From Anaerolineales bacterium UBA2232 (GTDB taxonomy: Bacteria; Chloroflexota; Anaerolineae; UBA2200), in contig DDYO01000195.1 in the NCBI GenBank assembly GCA_002348045.1, positions 1 through 11,972 of the forward strand: a DNA stretch of 11,972 bases, written 5' to 3'. The position numbers and the translations under genes are program-made. This document shows, in pieces, positions 1 through 7,076 of this stretch (positions within the stretch are counted from its first letter, which is position 1; the number at the start of each line of letters is the position of its first letter). The notes under the pieces were generated by a model, which was given only the letters and a program-made list of their open reading frames with translations, searched no databases and was not told where the DNA came from.

Positions 1-39
1 AAGAGATGGATTAGCAGAGAGCGGACGAGGAGACCATGC

Positions 40-1239
40 TCATTCTTGCCTCTGCGTCCTCCATGTCCCGGTGGTGGGTCGTCCTGCCTTTTCCAGGAGC
101 GCCAGGACGCCCAGCTCGACGGATTTGATCTCGCCGAGGAACTCGCCGGTGATCTCTTCGCTGGGGAGCCAGATGGTCTGCGAGCCGGGGATGGGCCCGT
201 CAGGGATCGCCACCAAGCCCCCCAGCGGCTTGTAGTCGTAGGGCAGCTCCGGGGCCAGCTCGCTGAGAGGGTAGTGCATGCATGACCAGCCGCCGTGGGG
301 CAACTGGTTGTCCATGAAGGTGAAAACGGCGGTCTTGCGCGCCGCCTGATAGGCCATCTCGACCTGTGCCGCGCTGCCGAGGCCGTACCGGACCAGCACC
401 CGCAGCAGCTCGCCCGCGCCCCAGGCCACCTTGCACTTGGAGGGCCACAGGTAGGTCTCCAGCGGCATGGTCGCCTCGAAATCCAACAGGAGCAGCGCGC
501 TGTCCAGGTAGGGCTGCGCGGCCTCAGCGCTGTGACCCCACTCCTGCCGCATGTGATCGTAGAGCACGGCCAAGTAGGCCATGGTCGTGCCCACCTGCCA
601 GAACTCTTGCTTGGGCGCGCGGTTGTCCACCATCCCGGCCATCCTGGCGCCGAGGACCAGGTTGGTCACCAGCGCGCCGGCGGGGGTCATGCTGCTATAT
701 AACACCCCATCCTCGGCCATGTGCGCTGCGTTGGCCTGCACCCAGCGACGGAGCCAATCTCCGGCGCGGAGGGCCTCCTCCCGCCGGCCCAGCGCCAGCA
801 TCAGGTGGCCGAAAAAGCTGGTGTTCAGCGTGCCGAGGGTGGGCTGCTCCTGCACCTCTGGCCCGTCCCCGATATAGTTGAAACAGCCGCCAGAGGCGTG
901 CTGGTACTGCAGCAGCCTCCCCACCACCCGCTCGTCGCGGATCAGCGGGTGGCCGATCCAGGCCGCCACCTTGCCAAAGGTGAGGGGGCGATAGGCGCGC
1001 TGCATGTCCTTGTACTCGAGCCCCTCGCCGGGGAGATAAAAGTCGCCATTGGGCTGCAGGGCGTGGTCCACCCCGCCGGCGTACATGCCCCAGGCGGCCT
1101 TGTGGATGTAGCTCAGGTTCGGCTCGCGCATGATGGGGCCGTGGGGGGCGCAGCGGCTGACCAGGTAGCGCCCGCCTTGGGCGAGGCAGAGGCGGACGGC
1201 GGACAACAGGTGCTCCAGCTCGGTGGTGCGATGGTTCAT
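40..1239 (-). CDS. Unrecognised protein, probable alpha/alpha-toroid fold
   Basis: I do not recognise a named family for this 399-residue protein. What can be seen is a mostly helical chain rich in Trp, Gly and aromatic residues. It has Gly-Gly-aromatic turns ('GGCFNYIGD' near residue 117, 'LPHGGWSCMHYP' near 315) between amphipathic helices such as 'FFGHLMLALGRREEALRAGD'. That pattern resembles the alpha/alpha-toroid seen in terpene cyclase-like and family-88/127-like glycosidase folds; this is inference, and no catalytic motif can be assigned. There is no signal peptide or membrane helix, so it is probably cytoplasmic. The ATG start is supported by GGAG (1247-1250) seven bases upstream and by a promoter with -10 at 1270-1275. 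It is transcribed divergently from the lamin-tail gene. Codon use is strongly GC-rich, like the neighbouring left-hand genes. That it is a real gene is secure; its function is not. Confidence 0.75.
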   Translation of the reverse strand: MNHRTTELEHLLSAVRLCLAQGGRYLVSRCAPHGPIMREPNLSYIHKAAWGMYAGGVDHALQPNGDFYLPGEGLEYKDMQRAYRPLTFGKVAAWIGHPLIRDERVVGRLLQYQHASGGCFNYIGDGPEVQEQPTLGTLNTSFFGHLMLALGRREEALRAGDWLRRWVQANAAHMAEDGVLYSSMTPAGALVTNLVLGARMAGMVDNRAPKQEFWQVGTTMAYLAVLYDHMRQEWGHSAEAAQPYLDSALLLLDFEATMPLETYLWPSKCKVAWGAGELLRVLVRYGLGSAAQVEMAYQAARKTAVFTFMDNQLPHGGWSCMHYPLSELAPELPYDYKPLGGLVAIPDGPIPGSQTIWLPSEEITGEFLGEIKSVELGVLALLEKAGRPTTGTWRTQRQE

Positions 1240-1269
1240 GGCTCATCTCCAGGCTTGTGGATGGGCTGT

Positions 1270-1298
1270 AGTATAGGCCGGACCGCGCCGGGGGCCAA
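1270..1298 (-). promoter_or_regulatory. Sigma-70-type promoter for the 40-1239 gene
   Basis: On the minus strand TTGGCC (1293-1298) is followed by a 17-base spacer and TATACT (1270-1275), a -10 box matching consensus at five of six positions. The -10 lies about 30 bases before the ATG at 1239, leaving a short leader containing the GGAG ribosome site. Its layout mirrors the plus-strand promoter next to it. Confidence 0.6.
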
Positions 1299-1305
1299 GC
1301 GAGAT

Positions 1306-1334
1306 TTGGCGGATCGCTGGAACGCGCCTATACT
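1306..1334 (+). promoter_or_regulatory. Sigma-70-type promoter for the lamin-tail gene
   Basis: TTGGCG (1306-1311), a 17-base spacer and TATACT (1329-1334) form a well-spaced promoter. It is followed about 30 bases later by AGGAGG (1365-1370), six bases before the ATG at 1377. Its -35 box is separated by only seven bases (1299-1305) from the -35 box of the divergent promoter, so the two polymerase sites adjoin and may share an operator. Confidence 0.6.
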
Positions 1335-1376
1335 GCCGCATCCCGGCGATCCAGGCGTGATTACAGGAGGAGGCGC

Positions 1377-1958
1377 ATGTCCACCCAACGTGGTTACCTG
1401 CTGATCATCGCGTGTGGCCCACTGCTGATCCTTTCGTTGCTGGGATCGGCAGCGGCAGCCCCGCCCCCCGAAGCGACGTCGGCCTGGCGCCCTCTGTTTC
1501 TGCCGCTCCTGGCCAGGTCGCGCGAGGCCACGGCGACCTCGACCGCCACAGTCACACGGTCGGCGACGGCTACGCGGACGGCGACGACCACGCCGACGGG
1601 GACGCGGTCGGCGACGCCGGTGCGAGGCGACGTGCGCATCGCCCCCGAGTGCAGCCAGGTGGACGCCCCCGGCAACGACAACGACAACTTGACGGAGGAG
1701 TACATCTGCTTGGAGAACCGTGGCGCGATGGCGGCGGACCTGGCCGGCTGGCGCGTGCGCGACGCTGCGGGGGCCGAGTACACCTTTCCCGGCTTTATCC
1801 TGGCGTCGCTGGGCCGGGCCCGGCTGCGCACCGGCTCGGGCACGGACACCGCCACCGACCTCTATTGGGGCCGCGGGTCGGCGGTGTGGAACAACGACCA
1901 TGACACGGCCTACCTGTTCGATGCGACAGGGCGGCTGATGGACGAGTGGGGGTATTAG
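1377..1958 (+). CDS. Secreted lamin-tail-domain (LTD) protein
   Basis: This 193-residue protein has a signal peptide (residues 1 to about 28: hydrophobic core 'YLLIIACGPLLILSLLG' then 'SAAAAP'). Next come a short 'WRPLFLPLLARS' segment, a low-complexity Thr/Ala/Ser/Arg linker (about 51-82), and a beta-rich domain (about 84-193). The last domain has features of the lamin-tail family: an 'EYICLENRG' strand, 'DLAGWRVRDAAG', 'YTFPGFIL' and a terminal 'FDATGRLMDEWGY'. Such domains are immunoglobulin-like and are found in extracellular bacterial proteins, often with nucleases or adhesins; here the domain stands alone. Cys92 and Cys111 could form a disulfide. The ATG has a perfect AGGAGG site. The linker DNA contains a 12-base direct repeat (CGGTCGGCGACG at 1557 and 1605). 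The Thr-rich linker and the 'LPLL' motif are typical of Chloroflexota secreted proteins. The exact ligand is unknown. Confidence 0.82.
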   Translation: MSTQRGYLLIIACGPLLILSLLGSAAAAPPPEATSAWRPLFLPLLARSREATATSTATVTRSATATRTATTTPTGTRSATPVRGDVRIAPECSQVDAPGNDNDNLTEEYICLENRGAMAADLAGWRVRDAAGAEYTFPGFILASLGRARLRTGSGTDTATDLYWGRGSAVWNNDHDTAYLFDATGRLMDEWGY

Positions 1959-2013
1959 GGGAACATCCCCCAAGAGAGGAGGCCCCGGTTCGTTCTCGGA
2001 CCTGTCTCTTTCT

Positions 2014-3330
2014 CTATCGCTCCTTGCCCTCCAGCGCCAGCACCCAGTCGTTCCCGGGCCCTTGGGTGGGCGGGAGGTAGGTCTGCCAGCCGGCGTTGTC
2101 GGTGACGTGGAAGGGATACGTGACGCCGTAGCGGGGATCGTACCAGCTCTCCTGCACCCGCGGGGCGCGGATGGCGCTCTTGTCAAGGGTGAAGCGCTCG
2201 CCGCGAGGGGTGTAGGCCACCAGGAAGGAGCCGTCCGTCGCCAGCGCCACGCGCACCTTGGCCCCGCCCTGGGTCGGCCCGTCGGCCAGCACCTGGGGCG
2301 CGGGGGCCAGCTTGTGGAAGGGACATGCCTCGAAGAGCCGCCGCAAGTGGCCCATCTGGAAAGCGCCGGGATGGTCCAGCGCCTCGCGCCAATGGACGTT
2401 GGCCGCGATCGCCGGCTCGCGCCCGGGCGCCCACATCTGCCAGACATTGTTGTTGCCATAGGTAAAGCCGCAGGCCCCCGCCAGCACCGACCAATAGGCC
2501 GCCTGCCGGATGTCGTCGTCGGTGAAGCGGTCGAGGCGGTTGACGTGCGCCCAGTAAAAGCCGACGGGGATGCCCTCGTAGCGCGGCTCGCCGTCCACCG
2601 TGGGCTTGACCGGCTGTCGGGCATAGTCGCGCTCCACAAAGAGGCCATTGTCGTGGTCGCGCGCGCCGTGGGAGGACTGGATCATGTTGAAATCCAGCCA
2701 GGCGGCGTCATGCAGCGCGTCCGACGACAGCCCCGGCCCGCGGGGGTGGAAGGTCATCAGGTGCTCGCCGCCGTCGCCCTCGTCCAGTCCCTCGGCCATG
2801 GCGTCGATGATGGCCCGCTCCTCGGCGCTCTCCACGTTGGCGTCGCCGCCCAACACCCAGATGATCGGCTGGCCGCGGTAGCGCTGGCCCAGGAAGCGGC
2901 CGTAGGGCCGGGCGTTGGCGGGGGTAAAGATGGCCCGCCCCTCATGGCCGACACGCTTCCAGTGGCGGCCCCAGGTGGGCAGCAACCCCACTACCAGCCC
3001 CAGCGCCGCGGCCCGCTCCACGATGTAATCCACGTGCCGGAAATAGGGCTCGTTGGGCCGCAGCGGGTCCTGGTCCGCTAGCGGCAGGTGTCCGTAGGGG
3101 TTGGGGACCTCCAGCCCGCCCAGCTCGGCGAGGGCTACCGCCTGGATCACGGTGAAGCCCTTGGCGGCGCGGTTCGCGAGGTAGAGGTCAGCCTCTTCGC
3201 AGTTGAGGCGGTGAAAGAGCTGCCAGGCGGTGTCGCCCAGGTAAAAGAAGGGCGTCCCGTCGGCGTATTGCAGGGTGCGGCCGGTGGGCGCCACTTGCAG
3301 ACGGCGCGCGGCGGATGCGGTGGTGGGCAT
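2014..3330 (-). CDS. DUF4038 / GH140-like glycoside hydrolase with C-terminal beta domain
   Basis: The protein has 438 residues. The N-terminal part (about 12-335) is a TIM-barrel of the DUF4038 type, the family that contains GH140 apiosidases. It opens with 'YADGTPFFYLGDTAWQLFHRL' and contains 'LLPTWGRHW' (117-124), 'IIWVLGGDANVE' (156-167) and 'VDGEPRYEG' (245-253). Asp163 and Glu248 or Glu252 are the likely acidic catalytic residues, by family analogy. The C-terminal part (about 345-435) matches the small beta domain called the putative collagen-binding domain, which usually follows DUF4038. There is no signal peptide, so it probably acts in the cytoplasm on imported oligosaccharides. Apiose or another deoxy/branched sugar is only a guess. 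GGGAGG lies five bases before the ATG. It converges on the lamin-tail gene with a 55-base gap. Length and domain order are normal for the family. Confidence 0.85.
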   Translation of the reverse strand: MPTTASAARRLQVAPTGRTLQYADGTPFFYLGDTAWQLFHRLNCEEADLYLANRAAKGFTVIQAVALAELGGLEVPNPYGHLPLADQDPLRPNEPYFRHVDYIVERAAALGLVVGLLPTWGRHWKRVGHEGRAIFTPANARPYGRFLGQRYRGQPIIWVLGGDANVESAEERAIIDAMAEGLDEGDGGEHLMTFHPRGPGLSSDALHDAAWLDFNMIQSSHGARDHDNGLFVERDYARQPVKPTVDGEPRYEGIPVGFYWAHVNRLDRFTDDDIRQAAYWSVLAGACGFTYGNNNVWQMWAPGREPAIAANVHWREALDHPGAFQMGHLRRLFEACPFHKLAPAPQVLADGPTQGGAKVRVALATDGSFLVAYTPRGERFTLDKSAIRAPRVQESWYDPRYGVTYPFHVTDNAGWQTYLPPTQGPGNDWVLALEGKER

Positions 3331-3390
3331 GGTGACCTCCCTATGGGGTCGGCGCTCAAGATGCGGAATCGGTAAGAGGGGGGAGAGTTC

Positions 3391-3449
3391 TGTAGTGACG
3401 ACTTTAGTCGTTCCTAGGCCGGACAGGAGCGACTGAAGTCGCCACTACA
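3391..3449. repeat. Imperfect 25-bp inverted repeat with 'CGACTTTAGTCG' core
   Basis: The arms at 3391-3415 and 3425-3449 pair at 22 of 25 positions. On the plus strand two mismatches become G-U pairs; on the minus strand one does. The loop is nine bases. The core of each arm is itself nearly palindromic (CGACTTTAGTCG / CGACTGAAGTCG). The element lies in the 141-base gap between the kinase stop and the glycosidase start. There is no following T-run, so it is not a textbook terminator, although it may end kinase transcription. From memory it resembles dispersed REP/MITE-like repeats of Chloroflexota; that link is unverified. Confidence 0.75.
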
Positions 3450-3471
3450 TGGTCGTCACCTTGGCGCCCGT

Positions 3472-5733
3472 TCAGAGCGACACGATCTTGTGCCTGATCG
3501 CGTACGCGGTGGCCTCCGCCCTGCTGGAGACCCCCAGCTTGGAGAGGATATTGCTGATGTGGGCCTTGACGGTGGCGACGCTGATCACCAGCGCCTCGGC
3601 GATCTGCTGATTGCTTTGGCCCTGCACGACCTGGCTCAACACCTCCCGCTCGCGCTCCGTCAGGTCCACCAGCGGGTCTTTCGTGGGGCGCGTCGACTGG
3701 ACGAGCACGCTGGCGGCTTCCGGGGAGAGCGTCGACCTCCCCGAGGCCGCGTCCCTGATCGCCTTGGCCAGCTCGTCGGCGGTGACGTTCTTGAGCAAAT
3801 AGCTGATCGCCCCCGCCGCCAGCACCCCATGGACCAGCTCCTTGTCGTCAAAGCTGGTCATGGCGATGACCTTGATCTCCGGGTGCTCGGCCAGGATCGC
3901 CCGGGTGGCCGCGATGCCGTCCATCTCGGGCATCATCAGGTCCATCAGGATCAGGTCATAATGGTCACGATCCAGCGCAGCCAGTGCCTCAATGCCATTA
4001 GCCGCCAGGTTGGCCTGGTAGCCGAGTTGTTGAAGTTGGCGCGCCGCTACTTTCTGGTTTATCACATTGTCGTCGCAAATCAACACCTGCAGAGGCAGGG
4101 TCACCGCCAGTTTGGTTGCTGCGGGGGAAGCCGCCGGCGTGAGTTGGGCAGGGGGGTGGCAATCGGCCAGCGCGCGCAACACGGCTTCGCGCAAATGGGA
4201 CAGTTTCACCGGCTTGACCAACTGACAGGAAACCCCTGCTCTAGCAAGCGCTCCAGGTGCAAACTGTGTGCCGACGGGAGTCATCAGGAGGATGGGTAGG
4301 GGCCCACGTCTGGCCAGTGTGCTTAAGGTCGTGGCAACCTTGAGCCCGTCGTTCTCGGGGTCTGTGGAATCGACGATTCCCAGGTCAAAATGGGGCCCTT
4401 GTTGGAGCCATTCCACCGCCTGTTTTGCATCCGTGGTTGCATGTGGGCGGAGCCCCAGGGTAGTGGTAGTCTCCGCAAGCACACGACAGAGATTCTTGTT
4501 GGGCACGAGTATCAGAACGTTTTTCGGGTGGGGCAGGGTATGGCTCTGAATGTTCGAATCGCCGTCGGCGGTTGCAGCCTTCAGAGGCAGCGTAAAATGA
4601 AAAGTGGAGCCCTTGCCCGGGACGCTCTCGACCCACATCTTACCTTGCATCAATTCAACCAGACGTCGGCTGATAACCAGTCCGAGTCCCGTCCCGCCAA
4701 ACTGCCGTGAGGTAGAGGCGTCGGCCTGACCAAAAGGCTTAAAAAGGCGCGCCAGACGATCTGCCGGAATGCCAATACCGGTGTCTTGCACGGAGAAATG
4801 CAAATGCCAAGGATCAATCAGTTCGCGTCCACGGGGCGGCCCGGCGAGAGCCCGGACTCGGACAAAGATCTCTCCTTTCTTCGTAAATTTTACTCCGTTG
4901 CTCAGAAGATTGAGCAAGACCTGACGGAGTCTGGTGATATCACCCAAGACCGCTGGTGGAAGACCGGTCTCTACCTCCAGCACCAATTCCAGGCCCTTTT
5001 CCGCAGCCCTTGCCGCGACGGTGTCCATCGCCTCCTCCAGGCAAGTGCGAAGCGACAACGGCAGCGCTTCCAGTTCCAGTCTTTCCGAATCTATTTTTGA
5101 GAAATCCAAAATGTCGTTGATTATTGCCAGCAGCGATTCGCTACTGGTCTGTATAGTCTCCGCATAACTGTGCTGGTCTGGTGAAAGACTCGTTTGGAAC
5201 AGCAATCCGGCCATACCGACGATTCCATTGAGCGGGGTCCGAATCTCGTGACTCATGTGCGCCAGTATTTCGCCCCTGGCTCGAGCTGAGGATTCAGCTG
5301 AAATCCGGGCTGCCATCAGCTCCCGGTTTGCCTGGCTCAGGGCATCCTGAAGCTGTTTGGCTTTAAGGGTTGCACGGAGTCGAGCCAATAATTCGGCAGC
5401 CTGGAAAGGTTTGGTGAGGTAATCGGAAGCACCTAACTCGAAGCCTTTGATTTTGTCTGCCGTTCCGTTCGACGCGGTAAGCACGATAACGGGAATGGAC
5501 TCCGTGTTGGGGGCAAATTTCAATTCTTTAAGGACATCGAAGCCACTCATTCGGGGCAACCCCAAATCCAATAGTATTAGGTCCGGTTTGGTTTCCTCCG
5601 CCAAGTTCAGGCCGCTCTCACCATCTTTGGCAATGACCAAGTCAAGATCCTCCTGCTCCAGAAGCGCCTCCAGTAGAGTCGGGACTTCGGGGTCATCCTC
5701 GATCAATAGCAAATTGGTTCTGCGTGGATTCAT
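3472..5733 (-). CDS. Hybrid histidine kinase / response regulator with LuxR-type HTH (possible chimera)
   Basis: The 753 residues carry six domains. (1) Receiver, about 6-122: Asp13/14, phospho-Asp56, Thr86, Lys108. (2) HisKA dimerisation domain, about 155-220: 'SHEIRTPLNG' with phospho-His162. (3) HATPase, about 262-385: N-box Asn275/279, 'DTGIG' 317-321, 'GGTGLGL' 346-352. (4) A degenerate receiver, about 404-522: Asp455 and Lys507 are kept, but the acidic pair is replaced by 'VPNKN'. (5) A receiver, about 548-663: Asp554/555, Asp598, Thr626, Lys648. (6) A NarL/LuxR helix-turn-helix, about 686-750: 'LTEREREVL...ATVKAHISNILSKLGV'. No membrane helix or sensor domain is present, so it is cytosolic. 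The fifth domain begins like a hybrid-kinase receiver ('DDNVINQKVA') but ends like a NarL/LiaR receiver ('SYLLKNVTADELAKAIR'). Codon use switches at that point, so the open frame may join two different genes. The ATG sits directly before the first receiver; no clear ribosome site is visible. Confidence 0.75.
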   Translation of the reverse strand: MNPRRTNLLLIEDDPEVPTLLEALLEQEDLDLVIAKDGESGLNLAEETKPDLILLDLGLPRMSGFDVLKELKFAPNTESIPVIVLTASNGTADKIKGFELGASDYLTKPFQAAELLARLRATLKAKQLQDALSQANRELMAARISAESSARARGEILAHMSHEIRTPLNGIVGMAGLLFQTSLSPDQHSYAETIQTSSESLLAIINDILDFSKIDSERLELEALPLSLRTCLEEAMDTVAARAAEKGLELVLEVETGLPPAVLGDITRLRQVLLNLLSNGVKFTKKGEIFVRVRALAGPPRGRELIDPWHLHFSVQDTGIGIPADRLARLFKPFGQADASTSRQFGGTGLGLVISRRLVELMQGKMWVESVPGKGSTFHFTLPLKAATADGDSNIQSHTLPHPKNVLILVPNKNLCRVLAETTTTLGLRPHATTDAKQAVEWLQQGPHFDLGIVDSTDPENDGLKVATTLSTLARRGPLPILLMTPVGTQFAPGALARAGVSCQLVKPVKLSHLREAVLRALADCHPPAQLTPAASPAATKLAVTLPLQVLICDDNVINQKVAARQLQQLGYQANLAANGIEALAALDRDHYDLILMDLMMPEMDGIAATRAILAEHPEIKVIAMTSFDDKELVHGVLAAGAISYLLKNVTADELAKAIRDAASGRSTLSPEAASVLVQSTRPTKDPLVDLTEREREVLSQVVQGQSNQQIAEALVISVATVKAHISNILSKLGVSSRAEATAYAIRHKIVSL
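3911..3962. other. Putative junction: compositional and phylogenetic break inside a receiver domain
   Basis: On the minus strand the coding sequence just before this point uses mixed codons (AAT, ATT, GCA, GCT, CGT, CAT, TAT). Just after it nearly all codons end in G or C. The junction coincides with the codons for 'LILMDLMMPEMDG', the most conserved phospho-acceptor stretch of receiver domains. This stretch is also low in complexity at DNA level (repeated CTGAT/ATGAT units). Two unrelated genomes could share an exact k-mer here. Confidence 0.6.
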
Positions 5734-6028
5734 TCGAAATCCGAAGATCGAACTTTGTAATTCGTAATTCGCGGCTTGCTATATTTCAGTAACACCATGT
5801 CGACCTGAGATTAAGCACTTTCGAAACCAACCTCGGGTATCTTGTCGCAGGAACGAAGTTTTGCTGTGGAGATAATGAAAACCAGCATGGGCTTAGGGCT
5901 TGTTGATGGCCATGGACCTGAGTTTTACACCTTTAAAGCGTAGGGGCTGTCCTATTATTGGACACTCGAGAGGCTGAAAAACAAAGAAACATTGCGAGAA
6001 AAGCCTATGCCTAGGTAGATTCACGGCC
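5734..6028. other. Divergent intergenic region between kinase and E1-alpha
   Basis: This 295-base, comparatively AT-rich spacer separates two divergent genes and must hold both promoters, but I cannot pick a convincing -35/-10 pair for either. Visible structure is a tandem 7-mer, GTAATTC twice (5757-5770), just upstream of the kinase start, and an inverted repeat TGTCC-N7-GGACA at 5948-5964. No coding sequence is supported here. Confidence 0.5.
5948..5964. promoter_or_regulatory. Possible operator: TGTCC-N7-GGACA inverted repeat
   Basis: A perfect 5-base inverted repeat with an AT-only 7-base centre lies 64 bases before the E1-alpha start. The geometry suits a dimeric regulator half-site pair, but only one copy is seen and arms of five bases can occur by chance. 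Confidence 0.25.
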
Positions 6029-7066
6029 ATGGCTTATCGTTTGGTCGAACCGCAGCCGAAGGACGAGGTCTCGCCGGGCAAGAATGCCTGTCTCGAGGCC
6101 TACAGGTATATTCTGTTGGCAAGGGTTTTGGACGATAAGTTTGCCAGCCTCTATCGGATGGGGAAGATTCATGGCGGGGTTTTTCTGGGGCGAGGACAGG
6201 AGGCGTTAAGCGTTGCGGCAGGACTCGCGTTAAGGAAAGGCGATGTCTTTGCACCTTTGATTCGTGATGCCGCCGGCCGAATCGCCTTCGGCGAGCCGAT
6301 TGTCGATGCTGTCCGGACCTATCTCGGGTCGCCACTGGGACCTATGCGAGCGCGTGACGGCAACGTGCACCGTGGGCGGCCGGAATCAGGGATTCTACCT
6401 ATGATTAGTCATTTGGGTGCAATGATTTCCGTAGTAAATGGTGTATTACTTGCCAATCGCATGAAGGGCATTTCTGGGACCGTGGGTCTGGCGAGTATCG
6501 GTGAGGGTGGCACTTCCACGGGGGCTTTTCATGAGGCGCTGAATCAGGCCGGAGTTGAGAGGTTCCCCCTAGTGGTGGTCGTGGCGAACAATGGATATGC
6601 ATATTCCACCCCGAATGAGCGTCAACTTGCTTGCCAAACCTTGGAGTTGAAGGCGCCAGGGTATGGGTTTAGGAGCCACACTGTCGACGGCACGGACTTG
6701 AGCGCATGCCTCTCAGTGATGAACGTGGCCGTGAGCGAGGCAAGGGCAGGTGGTGGACCGCAACTAGTCATTGCCCGATTGCTCCGGCTCTGCGGGCATG
6801 GGGAGCATGATGATGCCGGCTATGTGGACCCGCGGCTAAAAGAATCGACGCTGGGCAGAGACTGCCTGAAAGTGGCTGAGCATCACCTCATGGCCAGAGG
6901 GTGGGCAAGCACTCAGGATCTGGCGGTTTGGCGTGAGGCGGCGGTTGAGGAAGTGGAAGGGGTCGTGGCCCAAGTGCAACGCGAAGATGGACCCGATCCC
7001 TATGCGGAGGAATGGCGTGCCTTGGCCTCCAAGCATTTGGTTGACGAGCCTCCGATCACTGCCTGA
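6029..7066 (+). CDS. 2-oxoacid dehydrogenase E1 component, alpha subunit (ThDP-dependent)
   Basis: The 345-residue protein is the thiamine-diphosphate subunit of a pyruvate/branched-chain 2-oxoacid dehydrogenase. With E1-beta it decarboxylates a 2-oxoacid and transfers the acyl group to E2 lipoyl-lysine. The ThDP/Mg motif runs from 'GEG' (158-160) through 'GAFHEALNQAG' to 'NNGYAYSTP' (187-195). Also visible are 'GKIHGGVFLGRGQEA' (45-59), 'APGYGFRSHTVDGTD' (209-223) and the active-site loop 'GHGEHDDAGY' (256-265) with His257 and His260. GEG in place of GDG, together with 'NNGYAxSTP' and 'PGYG', resembles branched-chain enzymes more than classical PdhA; pyruvate as substrate is not excluded. 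Length is close to normal for two-subunit E1. A weak AGGTAG lies 10 bases before the ATG. It is first in the probable operon with E1-beta (10-base gap), E2 and nfo. Confidence 0.92.
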   Translation: MAYRLVEPQPKDEVSPGKNACLEAYRYILLARVLDDKFASLYRMGKIHGGVFLGRGQEALSVAAGLALRKGDVFAPLIRDAAGRIAFGEPIVDAVRTYLGSPLGPMRARDGNVHRGRPESGILPMISHLGAMISVVNGVLLANRMKGISGTVGLASIGEGGTSTGAFHEALNQAGVERFPLVVVVANNGYAYSTPNERQLACQTLELKAPGYGFRSHTVDGTDLSACLSVMNVAVSEARAGGGPQLVIARLLRLCGHGEHDDAGYVDPRLKESTLGRDCLKVAEHHLMARGWASTQDLAVWREAAVEEVEGVVAQVQREDGPDPYAEEWRALASKHLVDEPPITA

Positions 7067-7076
7067 GAAAGCCGGT

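Noticed and set aside
1958..1971. GGGG-AACAT-CCCC hairpin after the lamin-tail gene
   Set aside because: The stem is only four pairs with no T-run; too weak to call a terminator.
1236..2648. 470-residue open frame on the minus strand
   Set aside because: It crosses both strands' real genes, is Arg/Pro/Ala-rich low-complexity sequence, and is a by-product of high GC content.
2062..3081. 339-residue open frame on the plus strand
   Set aside because: It is a shadow of the glycosidase gene on the other strand, with no recognisable family sequence and no ribosome site.
3490..4299. 269-residue open frame on the plus strand
   Set aside because: It lies antisense to the kinase/regulator gene, whose domains are unambiguous.
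6933..7076. 48-residue N-terminal extension of E1-beta
   Set aside because: It overlaps the E1-alpha coding end in another frame and has no family similarity; the ATG at 7077 gives the normal N-terminus.
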